A stretch of 64,000 nt of DNA from Polaromonas sp. SP1 (GTDB lineage Bacteria > Pseudomonadota > Gammaproteobacteria > Burkholderiales > Burkholderiaceae_C), in contig NZ_CP031013.1 of NCBI RefSeq assembly GCF_003711205.1, positions 930,001 to 994,000 of the forward strand. Reading direction: 5' to 3'. The translations under genes were made by a program, and so were the position numbers. Of this stretch, positions 29,853 to 40,527 are shown piece by piece; within the stretch, counting starts at the first letter, position 1; each line of letters starts with the position of its first letter. A model generated the notes under the pieces. The model was not told the origin of the DNA. It saw only the letters and a program-made list of their open reading frames with translations, and searched no databases.

Positions 29853-31439
29853 TCAATCGGGCAAGCTCAGATATTGGCTGCAAAGCAACACAAATGCGTC
29901 CAGCTGCGGATCCACCCCGTTTTCCTCTTGCAGCAGCTTTGCGACGGCGGGTGCGAGCGTTCTGGCCAGCGCGGCATCCAGAAACAACAGGCGGGACCTG
30001 CGCGCCAACACGTCCTCTACGCAGCGCGCATATTCATAACGAGCGGCAAAGCGCACCATGGCTTCGGTCAGCCCGCCGCCCAGTTCACGGCCGGCGCCTG
30101 GCAGGCTTTCCATGGCCGGGGCATCGCTTCCATATAAATGAGCCCCGGGCGCTTCGCTGATCGTGTGACCCGAATTGTGAGCACCAACCAACTTTAATTG
30201 CGTGGTGGCGCCATTCGGGCGCGACGGCAGCAAGGCCGCGGCAAAACACTTGTCCAGCACATCCTCTGCCATGGCCCGGTAGGTAGTCCATTTGCCGCCC
30301 GTCACCGTGACCAGGCCGCTTTTGCTGACCAGCACGGTGTGTTCGCGCGACAGCGCCTGGGTGCTGCCGGCGTCGTCGTCCGGCGGTTTAACCAGCGGGC
30401 GCAGGCCAACCCAGATGCTTTTGATATCCGCCGGGCCCGGAGCGCGGCTCAAGTAACGTGCCGACTCGCGCAGGATGAAATCGACCTCTTCCCTGAAAGG
30501 CAGCGGCTCGCGCGCCAGGTCATGGCGTGGGGTGTCGGTGGTGCCCAGAATGGTCTTGCCCAGCCAGGGCACTGCAAACAGCACCCGCCCGTCGGCCGTT
30601 TTGGGGATCAGCATGGCGTGATCGGTGGGCAAAAAGGAGCGGTCGACCACGATGTGCACGCCCTGGCTGGGCGCCACCATGGGTTTGGGGTCGCGGCCTA
30701 TTGCCTGCCCGTCCTGCAGGCGCAGCTGGTCCACCCAGACGCCGGCCGCATTCACCACGCAGCTCGCCCTGATGTCAAAGGTGCGCCCCGTTTCCTGGTC
30801 GCTCGCATGCAGGCCGACGAGCTTGCCGTTTTCATGGATCAACCCCGTGGCGGCGCAGTAGTTCACCAGCAGCGCGCCCTGGCGTGCCGCCGTGCGGGCC
30901 AGCGCCAGGGCCAGCCGCGCGTCGTCGAACTGGCCGTCCCAGTACTTGACGCCGCCCTTGAGGTCTTGCGCCTGCACCGTCGGCAGGCAAGCCTGCGTTT
31001 CACGCCGGCTGAGGAATTCCGTTGCCCCCAGGCCCGCCTTGCCGGCCAGGGCGTCATACATCTTGAGCCCGATGCCGTAAAACGGCGCTTCCCAGAACTT
31101 GTAGGAGGGCATCACAAACGCCAGCGGCTGCGCCAGGTGCGGCGCATTGGCCAGCAGCGTGGTGCGCTCGTGCAAGGCCTCGCGCACCAGCGAAATGTTG
31201 CCCTGCGCCAGGTAACGCACACCGCCGTGCACCAGCTTGGTGGCGCGGGACGAAGTGCCTTTGGCAAAGTCGTGCGATTCGACCAGGATCACGGAGAAGC
31301 CGCGCGCAGCGGCATCCAGCGCCACGCCCAGGCCGGTGGCGCCGCCACCGATGATGGCGACGTCGTAGTGGCGCGGCTCGGCCACGCGGGCCATCAGGTC
31401 CTGGCGCCGTGTGGCGGCAGGCGCGAATTCAGTCGTCAT
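29853..31439 (-). CDS. glpD: Aerobic glycerol-3-phosphate dehydrogenase
   Basis: A 528-residue FAD enzyme that oxidises glycerol-3-phosphate to dihydroxyacetone phosphate and passes electrons to quinone at the inner membrane. The dinucleotide fold is YDVAIIGGGATGLGVALDAA, followed by GTSSRATKLVHGGVRYL, typical of GlpD/GlpA. VNAAGVWVDQL and FAVPWLGKTILGTTDTPR continue the pattern. It follows glpV on the same strand and completes the glycerol pathway with glpK. Confidence 0.97.
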   Translation of the reverse strand: MTTEFAPAATRRQDLMARVAEPRHYDVAIIGGGATGLGVALDAAARGFSVILVESHDFAKGTSSRATKLVHGGVRYLAQGNISLVREALHERTTLLANAPHLAQPLAFVMPSYKFWEAPFYGIGLKMYDALAGKAGLGATEFLSRRETQACLPTVQAQDLKGGVKYWDGQFDDARLALALARTAARQGALLVNYCAATGLIHENGKLVGLHASDQETGRTFDIRASCVVNAAGVWVDQLRLQDGQAIGRDPKPMVAPSQGVHIVVDRSFLPTDHAMLIPKTADGRVLFAVPWLGKTILGTTDTPRHDLAREPLPFREEVDFILRESARYLSRAPGPADIKSIWVGLRPLVKPPDDDAGSTQALSREHTVLVSKSGLVTVTGGKWTTYRAMAEDVLDKCFAAALLPSRPNGATTQLKLVGAHNSGHTISEAPGAHLYGSDAPAMESLPGAGRELGGGLTEAMVRFAARYEYARCVEDVLARRSRLLFLDAALARTLAPAVAKLLQEENGVDPQLDAFVLLCSQYLSLPD

Positions 31440-31586
31440 GGGCTTTGCTTCCCGTTGTCATAAAAACCCATTTTTAAAGTGCGGCTAGCTTACCCCAGCA
31501 CCATGGCGGGCCATGGCGGCTGGAGCCTTCAGCGAACCAGCAAAAAGCAGGCCGTGCAGCACGCAGGCGCCGCACGGCCGCACGGC

Positions 31587-33317
<1,731 letters not shown>

Positions 33318-33439
33318 GACTTGTCTCCTCATAGTTCACTCCCCGTGGTTGAAGGCTTGTTCGGCTCCGGGGAACAATGAGCCGGGGTCCTTTTTGTTTT
33401 CACTTTCTTCCTTCTTGCTTCCTACTTCTTTTGCGCCCA

Positions 33440-33748
33440 TCAACCCTTGCGCATGATGAATGCGAGCAATGCGATTGACAGCACAAAGCTGATCCAGATT
33501 GAGGGGTCCGCCTCGAGTCCCAGCCAGCCGGCGAGCTTGCCGCTGATGCCGACAAAGATCAGGTTCAGATAAGCCGCACTGAGCAGGCCGATAAAAAGCC
33601 GGTCACCGCGTGTGGTCTCCAGCGGCAAAAAGCCGCGCCGCATCGTCGTCGGCGACTTGATCTCCCACAGCGTCATGCCGACCAGCATCAACACGATGCA
33701 GCTGAAAAAAATCGCCACCGGCGTCGTCCAGGCCATCCACTCAAACAT
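33440..33748 (-). CDS. glpU: DUF2160 small membrane protein of the glycerol transporter (GlpU)
   Basis: A 102-residue membrane protein with about three hydrophobic segments (FEWMAWTTPVAIFFSCIVLML, DRLFIGLLSAAYLNLIFVGI and SIWISFVLSIALLAFIM). The ATG at 33748 follows the strong site AAGGAGGCGACAG. DUF2160 genes are found almost only in glycerol ABC operons. Its function is unproven; an auxiliary membrane subunit is the common guess. Confidence 0.9.
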   Translation of the reverse strand: MFEWMAWTTPVAIFFSCIVLMLVGMTLWEIKSPTTMRRGFLPLETTRGDRLFIGLLSAAYLNLIFVGISGKLAGWLGLEADPSIWISFVLSIALLAFIMRKG

Positions 33749-33799
33749 CTGTCGCCTCCTTTTTAACGGCCTCAGCGCCGCACATGAATCCATGCAAGT

Positions 33800-33879
33800 G
33801 CCACCGCGGAACCGGCTCTGCCGGGCCGCAAGTGGCGCCCCCTGAGGGGGAGGCGCCGAAGGCGCTTCGGGGGGGAGTC
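33800..33879. repeat. GC-rich intergenic repeat, copy B (inside the glp operon)
   Basis: The reverse complement reads GCCTCCCCCTCAGGGGGCG, then GGCCCGGCAGAGCCGG and TTCCGCGGTG, nearly identical to copy A at 3942-4010. It lies between glpQ and glpU and can form strong hairpins. Confidence 0.75.
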
Positions 33880-34699
33880 ATACCCGGCCCATCGCGAAAC
33901 CCTTCGCGATGTAGTTACGAACAAACCAGATGACGATAGCGCCCGGCACGATGGTCAGCACGCCGGCGGCGGCCAGCGTCGCCCAGTCCATGCCCGAAGC
34001 CGACACGGTGCGCGTCATGGTCGCCACGATGGGCTTGGCATTGACGCTGGTCAGCGTGCGCGCCAGCAGCAGCTCCACCCAGCTGAACATGAAGCAGAAA
34101 AACGCCGCCACGCCCACGCCGGCCTTGATCAGCGGCAGGAAGATGCGCACAAAAAAGCGCGGGAAGGAATAGCCGTCGATGTAGGCGGTTTCGTCGATTT
34201 CGCGCGGGATGCCGCTCATGAAACCTTCCAGGATCCACACCGCCAGCGGCACGTTGAACAGCAGGTGCGCCAGCGCCACCGCAATGTGCGTATCCATCAG
34301 CCCCACCGTTGTGTAGAGCTGGAAGAAAGGCAGCAAAAACACCGCCGGCGGCGTCATGCGGTTGGTCAGCAGCCAGAAGAACACATGCTTGTCACCCAGG
34401 AAGCTGTAGCGCGAAAACGCATAGGCTGCCGGCAGCGCTACGGTGATGGAGATCACCGTGTTGATGGCCACGTAAATCAGGCTGTTGATATAGCCCGAAT
34501 ACCAGGACGGGTCGGTGAAGATGGTCTTGTAGTTGTCCCAGGTGAAGTGCTGGGGAAAAAACGAGAAGCTCGAGAGGATCTCGGCATTCGTCTTGAAGCT
34601 CATGTTGACCATCCAGTAGATGGGCAGGAGCGCAAACAGGATGTAGGCGATCAGGAACAGCGTGCGCGCCTGGAACTTTGGCGTATTCGGTGTGTTCAT
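33878..34699 (-). CDS. glpQ: Glycerol ABC transporter permease GlpQ
   Basis: A 273-residue MalG-type inner-membrane permease. The start at 34699 overlaps the glpP stop (ATGA), so the longer frame to 34759 is rejected. Six hydrophobic helices are present. The EAA coupling loop reads IPREIDETAYIDGYSFPRFFVRIFLPLIKAG. It pairs with GlpP to form the pore. Confidence 0.94.
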   Translation of the reverse strand: MNTPNTPKFQARTLFLIAYILFALLPIYWMVNMSFKTNAEILSSFSFFPQHFTWDNYKTIFTDPSWYSGYINSLIYVAINTVISITVALPAAYAFSRYSFLGDKHVFFWLLTNRMTPPAVFLLPFFQLYTTVGLMDTHIAVALAHLLFNVPLAVWILEGFMSGIPREIDETAYIDGYSFPRFFVRIFLPLIKAGVGVAAFFCFMFSWVELLLARTLTSVNAKPIVATMTRTVSASGMDWATLAAAGVLTIVPGAIVIWFVRNYIAKGFAMGRV

Positions 34700-35586
34700 T
34701 CCACGCCCTCCTTCTCTTGCGTGCCCACACGCTGCATCCAGTTGTAGAGGATGAAGCACAGCAGCAGGATGATCAAAAAGTAAATCAGCGAGAAAGCCGC
34801 CGCCGGGCCCAGGTCAAACTGGCCGACAGCTTTTTGCGTCAGGTATTGCGACAGAAAGGTCGTGGCATTGCCCGGCCCGCCGCCCGTCAACACAAAAGGC
34901 TCGGTGTAAATCATGAAGCTGTCCATAAAACGCAGCAGCACCGCGATCATCAGCACGCCGCGCATCTTGGGCAGCTGGATGTAGCGGAACACGGCGAACT
35001 TGCTGGCGCCATCGATGCGCGCAGCCTGGTAGTAGGCATCCGGTATCGAGCGCAGCCCCGCATAACAGAGCAAGGCCACCAGTGGTGTCCAGTGCCAGAC
35101 GTCCATCATCAGCACCGTCACCCAGGCATGCGTGGCATTGCCGGTGTAGCTGTAGTCAAAGCCCATCTTCTGCAGCATCGCGCCCAGCAGGCCGATGTCT
35201 GCGCGGCCATAAATTTGCCAGATGGTGCCCACCACGTTCCACGGAATGAGCAGCGAGAGCGCCACCAGGACCAACACCAGCGAGGCCTTCCAGCCCTGCG
35301 CCGGCATGGACAGCGCCAGCGCGATGCCCAGCGGAATCTCGACCGCCAGCACCGCCAGCGAGAAAGTGAGCTGACGCCACAGCGCGGCATGCAGTTCTTC
35401 GTCGCGCATGACGGACGCAAACCACTCGGTGCCGACGAATACACGCCGCTCGGGCGAGATGATGTCCTGCACCGAGTAGTTGACCACCGTCATCAGCGGC
35501 AGGATGGCGGAGAAGGCCACGCAGATGATGACCGGCAGCACCAGCAGCCAGGCCTTCTGATTGACCGGTTTCGTTGTCGTGCTCAT
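34696..35586 (-). CDS. glpP: Glycerol ABC transporter permease GlpP
   Basis: A 296-residue MalF-type permease from the ATG at 35586 (MSTTTKPVNQKAWLLVLPVI); an upstream ATG at 35694 lies in repeat-like sequence overlapping the glpT tail. The coupling loop is IPDAYYQAARIDGASKFAVFRYIQLPKMRG. It has six predicted helices and a periplasmic loop with RRVFVGTEWFASVM. It is translationally coupled to glpQ. Confidence 0.94.
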   Translation of the reverse strand: MSTTTKPVNQKAWLLVLPVIICVAFSAILPLMTVVNYSVQDIISPERRVFVGTEWFASVMRDEELHAALWRQLTFSLAVLAVEIPLGIALALSMPAQGWKASLVLVLVALSLLIPWNVVGTIWQIYGRADIGLLGAMLQKMGFDYSYTGNATHAWVTVLMMDVWHWTPLVALLCYAGLRSIPDAYYQAARIDGASKFAVFRYIQLPKMRGVLMIAVLLRFMDSFMIYTEPFVLTGGGPGNATTFLSQYLTQKAVGQFDLGPAAAFSLIYFLIILLLCFILYNWMQRVGTQEKEGVE

Positions 35587-35671
35587 GGATTTGCCCCCAC
35601 GCTTGTTACTGCGTGTACTACGCTGCCCCCCGAGGTGGTGCGAACTTGCTTGAAGCGGTTCTGCGCTGCGT

Positions 35672-36751
35672 TCATGCATCCACCAATTCATCATTGAGAT
35701 ACAGGCAGGTGTGCGGCCCCATCACCTGCAGCCAGACTTCCTCACCCACCTGCGGCGCGCGAGAAGCGGGATTCAGCCGGGCCTTGAGCGTGTGCTCGCC
35801 GATGCGCGCCGTCAACATCAGGTGCGTGCCGATGTCCTGCACCATCGCGACGGTAAAGGGCAGCGCCGCGGGGTCGCCGGGCGCCGTCTTCACCACGTAC
35901 TCGGGCCGCACGCCCAGCTTGAGCTCACCGTCGGGCATGTCGCGCCCGGGCGGCAACGCCAGCGGCCGGCCTGCAACAAGCATCGATCCGCCCGTCACCG
36001 TGGCCGGTAAAAAGTTCATGCCGGGCGAGCCGATGAAGTGGCCCACAAAGGTATGGCGTGGCCGCTCGAACAGCGCGTCGGCCGAGCCGGTTTGCACCGC
36101 GCGGCCGCGTGTCATCACCACCACTTCTTCGGCAAAGGTCAGCGCCTCGACCTGGTCGTGCGTCACGTAAATCAGCGTGAGCTTGAGCTCGTGGTGGATC
36201 TGCTTGAGCTTGCGCCGCAACTGCCATTTGAGGTGCGGGTCGATCACCGTGAGCGGCTCGTCGAACAGCACCGCCGACACGTCGGGCCGCACCAGCCCGC
36301 GGCCCAGCGAGATCTTTTGCTTGGCGTCCGCCGCCAGCCCCGCCGCACGGTGGTTGAGCTGGCCGCTCATGTCCAGCATCTCGGCGATTTCGCCCACGCG
36401 TTTTTTGATCTGGTCTTCCGGCACCTTGCGGTTGCGCAGCGGAAAGGCCAGGTTCTCGGCTACCGTCATGGTGTCGTAGATCACCGGGAACTGGAAGACC
36501 TGCGCAATGTTGCGTTGCTGCGGCGTGGCCTGCGTCACATCCACGCCGTCGAACTTGACCGTGCCGTGTGACGGCACAAGCAGGCCCGACATGATGTTGA
36601 GCATGGTGGTCTTGCCGCAGCCCGAGGGGCCCAGCAGCGCGTAAGCGCCGCCGTCGCGAAAGCTCATGGTCAGTGGCAGCAATGCGTAGTCGCTGTCTTC
36701 GCGCGGGTTGGGCCGGTAGGCATGGGCCAGGTCCAGGTCAATGCGGGCCAT
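35672..36751 (-). CDS. glpT: Glycerol ABC transporter ATPase GlpT (degenerate signature motif)
   Basis: A 359-residue ABC ATPase with a MalK-like C-terminal domain. Walker A is GPSGCGKTT (residues 41-49), the Q-loop is near Gln87, Walker B is VLFDEPLTVIDP and the H-loop His198 (VTHDQ) is intact. The LSGGQ signature is missing: residues 139-150 read LAADAKQKISLG. Its partner GlpS keeps LSGGQ but lacks the H-loop histidine. The C-terminal TOBE-like region (LKLGVRPEYV) is present. The name follows the Rhizobium system, not the E. coli antiporter GlpT. Confidence 0.92.
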   Translation of the reverse strand: MARIDLDLAHAYRPNPREDSDYALLPLTMSFRDGGAYALLGPSGCGKTTMLNIMSGLLVPSHGTVKFDGVDVTQATPQQRNIAQVFQFPVIYDTMTVAENLAFPLRNRKVPEDQIKKRVGEIAEMLDMSGQLNHRAAGLAADAKQKISLGRGLVRPDVSAVLFDEPLTVIDPHLKWQLRRKLKQIHHELKLTLIYVTHDQVEALTFAEEVVVMTRGRAVQTGSADALFERPRHTFVGHFIGSPGMNFLPATVTGGSMLVAGRPLALPPGRDMPDGELKLGVRPEYVVKTAPGDPAALPFTVAMVQDIGTHLMLTARIGEHTLKARLNPASRAPQVGEEVWLQVMGPHTCLYLNDELVDA

Positions 36752-36784
36752 AAAACCTCCCTGCGGGAATGAAGAAGGGGTATT

Positions 36785-37873
36785 TCATGCAGCGCCTCCC
36801 CTGCGCGCGGGCGCCAGCAGCAGCGCACCGTTCGCATCAAACACATAGACCTGCGCCGGATCCAGGTACAGGGTAATCGGCGCGCCGAGATCGAAGTAAT
36901 GCACGCCGGTAAGCTGCGCCACCAGCTCACCCACAGCGGTGCCCACATGCACGAAGGTGTCGGAGCCCGAAATCTCGGCCAGCTCGACCTTGCCGGGCAG
37001 AGCCACATCGCCGCCCCGCGCGGTGACGCGCAACGCGCTGCCGCGAACACCCGCCGTGAAAGATGTGAGACGCTCAGCCGGAGCGTCCGGCAGCTTCAGC
37101 GCCAGCGCCGGGCCGCCCGTCAGCTGCAGCCCTTGCGCAGCGGGCGACGCAGCCATCAGGTTCATGGGCGGATCGCTGAAAGCCCGCGCCACACGCAGCG
37201 ATTGCGGTGAATGAAAGACCTCTGCCGTCGGGCCGTACTGCAGCAGCTCGCCGCCGTCCATCACGGCGGTGTAGCCGCCCAGCAGCAGGGCTTCGCCCGG
37301 CTCGGTGGTGGCGTAGATCACGGTGGAGTCGCCGGCGGCAAAGAGCTGGGTCAGCTCTTCGCGCAGTTCCTCGCGCAGCTTGTAATCGAGGTTGACCAGC
37401 GGTTCGTCCAGCAACATCAAGGGCGCGCCCTTGGCCAGCGCGCGCGCCAGCGCCACACGCTGCTGCTGCCCACCCGAAAGCTCGGCCGGGTAGCGGTCCA
37501 GGAACATGTCGATGTGCAGGCGTTCGGCCAGGCCGCGCACTTTCTGGTCGATGTCTTTTTCGCCGCGCAGCTTGAGCGGTGAGGCGATGTTGTCGGCCAC
37601 CCGCAGCGAGGGGTAGTTGATGAACTGCTGGTAGACCATGGCGACGTTGCGTTCGCGCACCGGCATGCCGGTCACGTCGGCGCCATTCACCAGGACCTTG
37701 CCCTGCGTCGGGACGTCCAGCCCCGCCATGATGCGCATCAGGCTGGTTTTGCCGGCCTGCGTGGCGCCCAGCAGCACCGTGACTTCCCCGCTGCGCGGCG
37801 CCAGGCTCATGTCGTACAGCCATTGCTCGGCGCCGACTTTTTTGCTGATGTGGTCCAGGGCCAGTTGCATCAC
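36785..37873 (-). CDS. glpS: Glycerol ABC transporter ATPase GlpS (no H-loop histidine)
   Basis: A 362-residue ABC ATPase, first gene of the glycerol operon. Walker A is GATQAGKTS (36-44), an unusual but valid form; Q-loop VYQQFINYPS, signature LSGGQQQRVALARAL (132-146) and Walker B LMLLDEPLVNLD follow. The H-loop position reads YATTEPGEAL, so the switch histidine is replaced by threonine at about residue 190. A C-terminal TOBE-like domain is present. It is 33 bp from glpT and must form a heterodimer with it. Confidence 0.92.
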   Translation of the reverse strand: MMQLALDHISKKVGAEQWLYDMSLAPRSGEVTVLLGATQAGKTSLMRIMAGLDVPTQGKVLVNGADVTGMPVRERNVAMVYQQFINYPSLRVADNIASPLKLRGEKDIDQKVRGLAERLHIDMFLDRYPAELSGGQQQRVALARALAKGAPLMLLDEPLVNLDYKLREELREELTQLFAAGDSTVIYATTEPGEALLLGGYTAVMDGGELLQYGPTAEVFHSPQSLRVARAFSDPPMNLMAASPAAQGLQLTGGPALALKLPDAPAERLTSFTAGVRGSALRVTARGGDVALPGKVELAEISGSDTFVHVGTAVGELVAQLTGVHYFDLGAPITLYLDPAQVYVFDANGALLLAPARRGGAA

Positions 37874-37975
37874 GCCGCTCCCCTGCCCGGCAGGGGCTCA
37901 AGGCGGCCGGCCCGGGCGTGGGCCAAGGCTGTCGCAACCCGGAAATTGAAGATGCTCGACAAGAAAACACTCCCC

Positions 37976-37994
37976 TCGAAATGTGTGGTCGAAA
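37976..37994. promoter_or_regulatory. Paired TCGAAA half-sites upstream of glpS (GlpR candidates)
   Basis: TCGAAA occurs at 37976-37981 and again at 37989-37994, 13 bp apart, in the glpS-glpR divergent gap. The inverse word TTTCGA lies at 38078-38083. DeoR-type GlpR proteins bind comparable TTCGA-containing repeats; this assignment is inference. Confidence 0.45.
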
Positions 37995-38060
37995 CCTGGG
38001 CTTCGTTCGGTTTTTTTCTATTTTTCTTCCTTTGTGATTGTTTTATCTAATTGTTTTCCC

Positions 38061-38089
38061 TTATCTGTTTCCTTTTGTTTCGATATAAA
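38061..38089 (+). promoter_or_regulatory. Candidate glpR-glpK promoter
   Basis: TTATCT (38061-38066), 17 bp and TATAAA (38084-38089) form a plausible sigma70 promoter in the AT-rich gap. The TTTCGA word touches the -10 box, suiting repression by GlpR. Confidence 0.45.
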
Positions 38090-38169
38090 GTTTCTCTCAA
38101 GGCCTATTCGGGCTTCCCTTAAGTCCTTCTCAGTCCTTTAATTTCCGATTCCCCCAGACTTGGACCCGC

Positions 38170-38937
38170 GTGAACTCCAATCCCAGGCAAATCAAACTTC
38201 TTGACGTGGTGCGAGCCCACGGCTCGGCCTCCGTTGAGCAGTTGGCTGAAAAGCTCGACGTCACCTTGCAAACGGTGAGGAGGGACGTGCAGCGCCTGTC
38301 TGAAGCCGGGCTGCTGACGCGCTTTCACGGCGGCGTGCGCGTGCCCAGCTCCACCATCGAAAACATCGCCCATCGCCAACGCGAAAGCCTGAATGCCGAA
38401 GGCAAGGAGCGCATCGCCCGCGCGGTGGCCGGCCGCATCCCCAACGACTGCTCGCTGATCCTCAACATCGGCACGACCACCGAGGCCATCGCCAAGGCCT
38501 TGCTGAACCACAAGGGCCTGCGTGTCATTACCAACAACCTGAATGTGGCGGCCATCCTCTGCGGCAACACCGACTGCGAAGTCATCGTGGCCGGCGGTGT
38601 GGTGCGTGCGCGCGACCGCGGCATCGTGGGCGAGGCGGCGGTTGATTTCATCCGCCAGTTCCGCGTCGACATTGCCGTCATCGGCATCTCGGGCATAGAG
38701 ACCGACGGCTCCCTGCGCGACTTCGACTACCGTGAGGTCAAGGTCGCCCAGACCATCATCGAACACGCCCGCGAGGTCTGGCTGGCCGCCGACAGCAGCA
38801 AGTTCAACCGCCCGGCCATGGTCGAGCTGGCCACGCTCTCGCAGATCGACCGGCTCTTCACCGACACCGCGCCGCCCGAGCCCTTCCCGGCGCTGCTGGA
38901 GGAAGCGGGTGTCAGCTGTGAAGTGGCTCATCCTTAA
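38170..38937 (+). CDS. glpR: DeoR-family glycerol-3-phosphate regulon repressor
   Basis: A 255-residue DeoR regulator with a GTG start at 38170. The winged helix is NSNPRQIKLLDVVRAHGSAS and VEQLAEKLDVTLQTVRRDVQ. The effector domain has LILNIGTTTEAIAKAL and later IAVIGISGIETDGSLRDFD, the GlpR/AgaR phosphosugar pocket. It is divergent from the glycerol ABC operon and 48 bp ahead of glpK, so it presumably represses both and is relieved by glycerol-3-phosphate. Confidence 0.94.
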   Translation: MNSNPRQIKLLDVVRAHGSASVEQLAEKLDVTLQTVRRDVQRLSEAGLLTRFHGGVRVPSSTIENIAHRQRESLNAEGKERIARAVAGRIPNDCSLILNIGTTTEAIAKALLNHKGLRVITNNLNVAAILCGNTDCEVIVAGGVVRARDRGIVGEAAVDFIRQFRVDIAVIGISGIETDGSLRDFDYREVKVAQTIIEHAREVWLAADSSKFNRPAMVELATLSQIDRLFTDTAPPEPFPALLEEAGVSCEVAHP

Positions 38938-38985
38938 ACACAAGCGCCGCCGGGCAGCTTTGATGGCTTTCATACACTCACGCGC

Positions 38986-40479
38986 ATGACCTACCTTCTT
39001 GCCCTCGACCAGGGAACCTCCAGCTCCCGCAGCATCGTGTTTGACGAACACGGCCACATCGTGGCCCTGGCGCAGCAGGAGTTGCCGCAGATCTACCCCA
39101 AGCCTGGCTGGGTCGAGCACGACCTCAACGAGATCTGGCGCACCCAGCTGGCGACAGCGCGCGAAGTGCTGGCCAAGGCGAACATCAAGGCCGGCGACAT
39201 CCGCGCCCTGGGCATCACCAACCAGCGCGAAACCACCGCCGTCTGGAACCGCAAGACCGGCCAGCCCATCCACCACGCCATCGTCTGGCAGGACAGGCGC
39301 GCCGAAGCCACCTGTGCCGCACTGCGCGAACAAGGCAAGGAACAGCTGATCCAGTCCAAAACCGGCCTGTTGATCGACGCCTACTTCTCCGGCACCAAGC
39401 TCAAATGGCTGCTCGACAACGTGCCCGGCGCACGTGCCCAGGCCGAGCGCGGCGAGCTGGCTTTCGGCACCATCGACAGCTGGCTGATGTGGCAGCTCAC
39501 TGGCGGCGCGCTGCATGCCACCGACGTCAGCAACGCCTCACGCACCATGCTGTTCAATGTGCACGCCAACCAGTGGGACGACGAGCTGCTTGAGCTGTTG
39601 GGCATTCCGGCCTCGCTTATGCCCAGGGTGCTGCCGTCCAGCGCGCATTACGGCGACGTGAAGCCCGAACTGCTGGGCCATGCGATGGCCATCGGCGGCG
39701 TGGCCGGCGACCAGCAAAGCGCCCTCTTCGGCCAGGCCTGCTTCAAGGCCGGCATGGCCAAAAATACCTATGGCACCGGCTGCTTCATGCTGATGCACAC
39801 CGGCGGGCAGTTCCAGACCTCGCACAACGGGCTGCTGACCACCAGCGCAGCGCAACCCTCCGAAAAAACCCAATTCGCCATCGAAGGCAGCGTGTTCGTC
39901 GGCGGCGCGGTGGTGCAGTGGCTGCGCGACGGCCTGCACGCCATCAAGGGCAGTGCCGAAGTGCAGGCGCTGGCCGAAAGCGTGCCCGACTCGGGCGGCG
40001 TGATGATGGTGCCGGCCTTCACCGGCCTGGGTGCGCCCTACTGGAAGCCCGATGCACGCGGCACCATCACCGGCCTGACGCGCGGCACCACGGTGGCCCA
40101 CATCGCACGCGCCGCGCTGGAAAGCATCGCCTACCAAAGCGCCGCCTTGCTGCAGGCCATGAGCCGCGACGCGGTCGGCGCCGGCGCCGCGCCCGTGGCC
40201 GAGCTGCGGGTGGACGGCGGCGCCTGCGTGAACGACCTGTTGATGCAGTTCCAGGCCGACTTGCTGGGCATCCCGGTGATCCGCCCGGCCGTGATCGAAA
40301 CCACTGCGCTGGGCGCCGCCTACCTGGCGGGACTGTCCAGCGGCGTGTACGGCAACATTGACGAGCTCTCGGGCATGTGGCGCGCCGAGCGCAAGTTTTT
40401 GCCCACGCTGGGCGCAGACCGGGCCGCCGAGCTGATGGCCCGGTGGGAGCAGGCGGTGCGGCAGACCGTGCTGCAGTAA
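38986..40479 (+). CDS. glpK: Glycerol kinase
   Basis: A 497-residue FGGY-family kinase making glycerol-3-phosphate from glycerol and ATP. It begins [20 protein letters not shown], continues [20 protein letters not shown] and [20 protein letters not shown], and has the ATP-site [20 protein letters not shown] and [20 protein letters not shown]. The length and motifs are fully canonical. It provides the substrate of GlpD. Confidence 0.98.
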   Translation: MTYLLALDQGTSSSRSIVFDEHGHIVALAQQELPQIYPKPGWVEHDLNEIWRTQLATAREVLAKANIKAGDIRALGITNQRETTAVWNRKTGQPIHHAIVWQDRRAEATCAALREQGKEQLIQSKTGLLIDAYFSGTKLKWLLDNVPGARAQAERGELAFGTIDSWLMWQLTGGALHATDVSNASRTMLFNVHANQWDDELLELLGIPASLMPRVLPSSAHYGDVKPELLGHAMAIGGVAGDQQSALFGQACFKAGMAKNTYGTGCFMLMHTGGQFQTSHNGLLTTSAAQPSEKTQFAIEGSVFVGGAVVQWLRDGLHAIKGSAEVQALAESVPDSGGVMMVPAFTGLGAPYWKPDARGTITGLTRGTTVAHIARAALESIAYQSAALLQAMSRDAVGAGAAPVAELRVDGGACVNDLLMQFQADLLGIPVIRPAVIETTALGAAYLAGLSSGVYGNIDELSGMWRAERKFLPTLGADRAAELMARWEQAVRQTVLQ

Positions 40480-40527
40480 ACGCAGCCCTGTCACATTCCC
40501 GGCAAGCGCGGTCGCTAGACTGGCCGC

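Noticed and set aside
29611-29883. 90-residue minus-strand frame overlapping the glpD end and the spc upstream region
   Set aside because: Overlaps glpD, runs toward the spc promoter and has no conserved character.
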